Assembly: GCA_902597675.1 (NCBI GenBank)
Contig: CACJYR010000002.1
Location: 1 to 64,000, forward strand
Source of the DNA: an uncultured Pelagibacteraceae bacterium
GTDB lineage: Bacteria > Pseudomonadota > Alphaproteobacteria > Pelagibacterales > Pelagibacteraceae
Length of the DNA stretch: 64,000 nt
Direction: 5' to 3'
Part shown: piece after piece, positions 59,749 through 64,000 of the stretch
Layout: every line of letters starts with the position of its first letter
Position numbering within the stretch: the stretch's first letter is position 1
Position numbers and translations under genes: made by a program
Notes under the pieces: generated by a model
The model's database searches: none
What the model saw: the letters and a program-made list of their open reading frames with translations, nothing else
What the model was told of the DNA's origin: nothing

Positions 59749-61800
59749 GTGAAAGCTTTTGTACAAAAAAATTTAAATTATTTTGTTTTCTTAATTTTAC
59801 TTACATTATTAATCTTTCTTAAAATTTTAAATCCTGCGTTTATAAAGTCTGTTTCATATTTAAGTTTTGATTTGTATCAAAAATTATTTGTAGAAAAAAA
59901 AGATAGCGATGTAGTTATTATTGATATTGATGAACAAAGTTTAGGTAAATTTGGACAATTCCCGTGGAACAGGACAGTATTTGCCAAAATTCTTGATCAA
60001 TTAAATATGCACAATCCAAAAGCCATAGGTTTTGATATTTTTTTTACTGAAAAAGACAAGCAATCGCCTGAGGCAATTATCAAGTCTTATGGTTTAATTC
60101 CTTCTGATGTTGCGGACATTCAAAACTTAAAAAGTCCTGATGATATTTTTTCTAAAAAATTAAAAGAGTCTAAATCAATCATTGCTGTTTTGGGTAGTAA
60201 TGTACCTTCACATTCAAATTATGATAGAAAAGCAAAAGCCAGATTTTTATCTAAAGGTGGTGATCCAAAAGATTTTACTTATTCATATCCTCACTCAATA
60301 GGTTCCTTAGAAAAACTAGAAAAGAATGTTATGGGATTAGGCTCTATATCTTTTTTAGATCAATTAGATGGAATAATACGATCCTTACCATTAATTGTGC
60401 AATTTGATAAAAAGATATATCCAACAATGGGATTGGAGATGGTTAGAGTGGGATCCAAGCAAAAAAACATTTATGTAGAATTAAATGAAGTAGGCATCCA
60501 AAGAATAAGTGCTAGACCCCACAAAGTTGAGTCAGATCCTAATGGGATCATTTGGATCAAGTATAAAAAATCAAATAAAGATCAATTTATATCAGCTGGT
60601 GATGTGTACGATGGGAAATTTCAATCAGATTTTTTTGAAGACAAATATGTTTTAATTGGAGCATCAGCACAAGGACTTTTTGATCTTGTTAAAACTCCAC
60701 TTGGTGTGACTATTCCAGGAGTAGAAGTTCATGCTAATGTTATAGAGAATATCCTCGATCAATCTTATTTGGTGCGAAATCCAAATACATATATTTTTGA
60801 ATTAATATTTTCAATTATTATTGCTTTACTTACATTTGTATTGTCTCAAAAAATTAAACCAAAATATAGTTTATCCATATTCTTTGGGAATATTTTAGCA
60901 ATTATAATTATTGGTTTTTCTATTTATAAGTTTAGATCAGAATTAGTAGATTTTAGTTACCCTATTTTCATTGTAACACTAACATTTTTAACAGGATTGT
61001 ATTTCAGGTTTATTGAAGAAAACAAAATGGCTTTAGCCAATCTTCAAAAAGAGGCCAAACTTTTAAAAGAACGTGAACTAGCAGCTGGAGTTCAAAAAAG
61101 CTTATTTCCTGATATTTCGAAATTTGAGAATTTTATTTTTGCAAAAAATGTGCCTGCAAGAGATGTTTCAGGGGATTATTTTGATGTTGTTAGATCTAGT
61201 CCTGAAGAATATTTTTTTACTTTAGCTGATGTATCTGGCAAAGGAGTCAAAGCAGGAATGTATATGGCAAAAGCATCCTCAATCTTTAGAACTCTTACTA
61301 ATTTAAAATTTCCTTTAGAAAAAGTAGTATTTGGTGTCAATAACGAATTAGTTGAAGCAAAATTTAAAGGAATGTTTGTCACTGCTGTATTTGGAAAATT
61401 AAACATTAAAACGGGTGAACTAGTGTTTATTAATGCGGGTCATGAAAGTATTTTAACTTTTGATGAAAACAAAAAATATGAATATATAAAATCTGAAATG
61501 CCACCCATTGGGATTGTAAAATATTTTACAGAGTCAATGGTGAAATCAAATACTATTAATCTTAAAGATAAAACTTTTGTGGTTTACACTGATGGAGTGA
61601 CCGAAGGGTACATGAAAAATGGTGAAGAGTTAGGTGCTGAGGGAGTGCAAAAAATCATTAACGAAATGTCACAGGTCACACCAAAGTCCATAGTCGAAGC
61701 TATCGAAAAAGAGCTTAACTGGGGTGCAGAAAAGTTAAGGGATGACATCACTTGTATGGCAATAAACATCAATAATACCGAGCTCATTAAGAAGAAATAA
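59749..61800 (+). CDS. CHASE2-sensor SpoIIE-type PP2C phosphatase
   Basis: 683 residues from a GTG start. One N-terminal membrane helix (about 12-29), an extracytoplasmic CHASE2 domain (about 35-340: VVIIDIDEQSLGKFGQFPW, KAIGFDIFFTEKDK, KYVLIGASAQGLFDLVKTPLG), three membrane helices (about 350-425), a short coiled coil, and a PP2C domain with ARDVSGDYFDV, LADVSGKGVKAG, YTDGVTEGYM and KLRDDITCMAI. This is a periplasmic-signal phosphatase, the third of the set. Its proximity to a FecR protein recalls other loci in which CHASE2 and FecR proteins co-occur. Confidence 0.93.
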   Translation: MKAFVQKNLNYFVFLILLTLLIFLKILNPAFIKSVSYLSFDLYQKLFVEKKDSDVVIIDIDEQSLGKFGQFPWNRTVFAKILDQLNMHNPKAIGFDIFFTEKDKQSPEAIIKSYGLIPSDVADIQNLKSPDDIFSKKLKESKSIIAVLGSNVPSHSNYDRKAKARFLSKGGDPKDFTYSYPHSIGSLEKLEKNVMGLGSISFLDQLDGIIRSLPLIVQFDKKIYPTMGLEMVRVGSKQKNIYVELNEVGIQRISARPHKVESDPNGIIWIKYKKSNKDQFISAGDVYDGKFQSDFFEDKYVLIGASAQGLFDLVKTPLGVTIPGVEVHANVIENILDQSYLVRNPNTYIFELIFSIIIALLTFVLSQKIKPKYSLSIFFGNILAIIIIGFSIYKFRSELVDFSYPIFIVTLTFLTGLYFRFIEENKMALANLQKEAKLLKERELAAGVQKSLFPDISKFENFIFAKNVPARDVSGDYFDVVRSSPEEYFFTLADVSGKGVKAGMYMAKASSIFRTLTNLKFPLEKVVFGVNNELVEAKFKGMFVTAVFGKLNIKTGELVFINAGHESILTFDENKKYEYIKSEMPPIGIVKYFTESMVKSNTINLKDKTFVVYTDGVTEGYMKNGEELGAEGVQKIINEMSQVTPKSIVEAIEKELNWGAEKLRDDITCMAININNTELIKKK

Positions 61801-61863
61801 TTTGAAACCCAAATTGAATAAATTGATTATTTAAAGTTTTTCAATTTTATGTAAATTGCATTT

Positions 61864-62148
61864 GTGAAACGAATCTTTTTATTACTATTTTTGCTACCCA
61901 TGTTGAGTAATTGTACTCAATATTCCTCCATGTTAAGTCCTGCTTTAACTCTAGCACATACAGGTAATATCGCTCAAGCTACAAGCTCATTAGCGATTAA
62001 CAAAGCTAAAGACGATTACGTTGAAAGTTTAAATTTAAATGCAGAATTAATTTGTCCAACTCATCATTCTTCAGAGTTAAATGAAATTTTCTTTGAAACC
62101 ATAGATCATATGGATTGTTATTATGATCCTCTTAGCATTCTTCGATAA
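61864..62148 (+). CDS. small putative lipoprotein
   Basis: 94 residues from a GTG. N-terminal signal FLLLFLLPMLSNC gives a lipobox-like L-S-N-C at Cys 17, then STLA-rich sequence and three more cysteines toward the C-terminus. No family recognised. It starts 63 bp after the CHASE2-PP2C gene and 65 bp before the autotransporter gene, so a surface-associated role is likely but unproven. Confidence 0.6.
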   Translation: MKRIFLLLFLLPMLSNCTQYSSMLSPALTLAHTGNIAQATSSLAINKAKDDYVESLNLNAELICPTHHSSELNEIFFETIDHMDCYYDPLSILR

Positions 62149-62212
62149 TCTTAGTTTATTTTTTTCTAATTTTATTTTTGACATTGATTTTCGAAGCCAA
62201 TAAAATTTTTAA

Positions 62213-64000
62213 ATGAATTTTTTTTTACCACTAAAGATAATAACTTATTTGATAATTTGTTTATCTTTTATTTCTAATTCATATGCTGAAGTTAAACCTA
62301 GTTTGTTAAGGACAGTTAGTTTAACTAATATTGTCAAATCACCATCAGATGTAAGATTTAATCCTGCAGGAACTAGAATTTTTTTCTCTGATTTTCGTTT
62401 TGGAGAAAATGTTTTGATACAATTTGATGTTGATACCCCTTTTAATATTTCTACGATCGATTTTAATAGTAAAGTTGAGTTAGCTACTAATGGAGGAGGT
62501 ATTGACAATATAACTGATCCACAAGGTTTTGAGTTTAATAGCGATGGAACAAAAGTTTTTGCTATCAATGATGGAGGTGGATTTAACGCCCATTTGCTTT
62601 CAACTCCCTATGATTTTTCAAATGCCACTATGGTTGCTGACGATGGTTTTCATTTTAGCACAGATCCAGATCCAGTTATAAATAATAATAGAGATGTTAA
62701 ATTTAATCTTGATGGAACAAAAATGTTTCTTATAGATGTCAAAAGTACTAGTAGAAGAGTAATTGAATTTAATTTGTCTACCCCGTATGACACCAGTACA
62801 GTTACCCAAGGAAATAGTTTTAATATTAGTGAAAATAACACAACCCTTCAAGATTTATCATTTGATGATGATGGTACAAGAATGTATTTAATCGAGTCTT
62901 CAAAAACTCCGGGTACGACATTTATTTACGTTTATAAATTAAGTTCAGGCTTTGATATAACTACAGCAACGTTTGCTGGAAAAGTTCAGCAAGTATTCGA
63001 GGATGTAGGAAGTGATGGGACTAACGGCACTCCCCTTGGTATGGGCTTTTCTGAAAATGGAATGAAATTTTACCAAGTTACATATCAATCGGGCACAGAA
63101 GGTGAGCGTGATAGAGTACATGAATATGATTTAGTTTGTCCTTATGGGATTGTAATTTGTGAAAATGAAACAACTACCAGTACCAGTTCACAAGTTAATA
63201 TTGCTAAAAATGTAATTTATCAAAATTCAAATACAATTTTCAAAAGATTCGATTGGTTACGTAGAAATGAGGAAAAAAGAAATTTAAATAGTCATAATAT
63301 TAAACTAGATATCAATAATCCAATTTTAGCTTCATTTAAGCATAAGTTAGAGAACTCATTAAAACATAATTTAGAAAACTCACTTAATAATAATCAATAT
63401 ATTCACGCATCCTTAAAAGATAAAAATCCTTTCAAGAATATGAGAAATTGGTCTCATTGGTCTCATGGAGATATTTCATTTGGCAGAGTAGGAGAAAAAG
63501 GTTTCATTAAACCAACAGACATAAGAACAAGAGGTATTATGTTTGGAGCTGATAAATTAATTGATAATAAAATCTTTGGGCTAGCTTTTCGATATGGCAA
63601 TGATGATGTTAAAATTGATACTGGTCTAGGAAGTAAATTAGATGCACATGCATATACTTTAAATATGTATGCAAGTTTACCTTTAGATGGAAAATCAAAT
63701 CTTAATACTCTAATTGGTGCAAGCTTTTTAAGCATTGATCAATTAATCAAAAATACTGTTACAGGAGATAGATACGGCAGACAAATATTTACATCAATGA
63801 TTTATGAAAATGAAAACGAATATACTAGACATAATTTAACTCCATTTGGTAAATTTGAGATAGGTATCACCCAACTTTCAGAGTATACGGATTTTGGTAC
63901 TTCTGCAACAAACAGTGTAGATGTTCACGAAAGACTTACTTTTAAAACTAGTAATGCTTCGGGGGGTTTCAAGTTTGATGATACTTTATATCTTGATAAT
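62213..64000 (+). CDS. autotransporter-like surface protein, N-terminal part (open at window end)
   Basis: ATG at 62213 opens a frame without stop to the window edge (596 codons). Signal peptide about 1-26 (cleaved near NSYAEV). The passenger (about 27-310) has four or more repeats of the type DVRFNPAGTRIFFSD, FEFNSDGTKVFAIND, VKFNLDGTKMFLIDV, LSFDDDGTRMYLIES: WD40/YVTN-like propeller blades. After a Thr/Ser-rich linker and a Lys/Asn-rich stretch with NSLKHNLENSLNNN repeats, an autotransporter barrel begins near residue 410 (SHGDISFGRVGEKGF, RGIMFGADKLIDNKIFGLAF). Type V secretion would present the propeller outside the cell. Confidence 0.85.
   Translation, partial: MNFFLPLKIITYLIICLSFISNSYAEVKPSLLRTVSLTNIVKSPSDVRFNPAGTRIFFSDFRFGENVLIQFDVDTPFNISTIDFNSKVELATNGGGIDNITDPQGFEFNSDGTKVFAINDGGGFNAHLLSTPYDFSNATMVADDGFHFSTDPDPVINNNRDVKFNLDGTKMFLIDVKSTSRRVIEFNLSTPYDTSTVTQGNSFNISENNTTLQDLSFDDDGTRMYLIESSKTPGTTFIYVYKLSSGFDITTATFAGKVQQVFEDVGSDGTNGTPLGMGFSENGMKFYQVTYQSGTEGERDRVHEYDLVCPYGIVICENETTTSTSSQVNIAKNVIYQNSNTIFKRFDWLRRNEEKRNLNSHNIKLDINNPILASFKHKLENSLKHNLENSLNNNQYIHASLKDKNPFKNMRNWSHWSHGDISFGRVGEKGFIKPTDIRTRGIMFGADKLIDNKIFGLAFRYGNDDVKIDTGLGSKLDAHAYTLNMYASLPLDGKSNLNTLIGASFLSIDQLIKNTVTGDRYGRQIFTSMIYENENEYTRHNLTPFGKFEIGITQLSEYTDFGTSATNSVDVHERLTFKTSNASGGFKFDDTLYLDN

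Noticed and set aside
62245-62851. Minus-strand frames near the window end
   Set aside because: They lie opposite the autotransporter frame, which has a signal peptide and repeats; no family similarity on the minus strand.

Overview
The window reads as an AT-rich (roughly 30% GC by eye), densely packed chromosomal segment of a marine alphaproteobacterium of the SAR11 / Pelagibacterales type. Support comes from the circularly permuted two-piece tmRNA gene, the streamlined spacing with many 1-8 bp overlaps, ThyX-type thymidylate synthesis, and the gene orders hflK-hflC-yjeT-degP-miaA-ilvBHC-leuA-mreBCD-mrdA-rodA. The genus is inference; the alphaproteobacterial assignment is firmer.

Layout. 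1-4.9 kb: end of glyQ, glyS and ppdK (the latter split by a G8 homopolymer frameshift). 4.9-8.6 kb: an accessory patch with two FkbM-like methyltransferases, a membrane-anchored sugar-dehydrogenase-like beta-propeller and about 650 bp of decayed DNA, ending at the minus-strand ssrA (tmRNA) gene. 8.9-15.3 kb: thyX, mrp, hflK/hflC, a DUF2065 gene, a Do-type protease and miaA. 15.3-20.3 kb: branched-chain amino acid genes ilvB, ilvH, ilvC, leuA. 20.3-26.1 kb: the rod-shape/elongasome operon mreB-mreC-mreD-mrdA-rodA, overlapping leuA by one base. 26.1-30.8 kb: small-molecule and repair genes (DadA-like oxidase, EamA exporter, D-2-hydroxyacid dehydrogenase, HDAC-like deacetylase, msrB, a small membrane protein).

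30.9-54.7 kb is a nearly complete type IV pilus locus: pilT, four minor prepilins, a secreted protein of unknown function, pilY1, prepilin peptidase, a fused pilM-pilN, pilO, pilP, a lipoprotein secretin, pilB, pilC and two further pilins. Embedded in and following it is a partner-switching phosphorelay set: three different SpoIIE/PP2C phosphatases (GAF-linked, ammonium-transporter-linked and CHASE2-linked), an RsbW-like ATPase and two tandem STAS antagonists transcribed divergently from pilA. No sigma factor is visible. A TPR/beta-barrel protein, a FecR protein with an extreme poly-lysine tail, a small lipoprotein and the first 596 codons of an autotransporter close the window.

The most unusual non-coding structure is a 325-bp array upstream of pilMN: four copies of CTCTAACACAA followed by four inverted copies, mostly spaced at 21-23 bp, the last sitting between a weak -35 and a perfect TATAAT whose expected start point is the ATG itself. 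The working hypothesis is that environmental signals (ammonium, a periplasmic CHASE2/FecR signal, a cytosolic GAF ligand) converge by dephosphorylating the STAS proteins, and that this controls pilus production or activity. That link is inferred from gene neighbourhood only.
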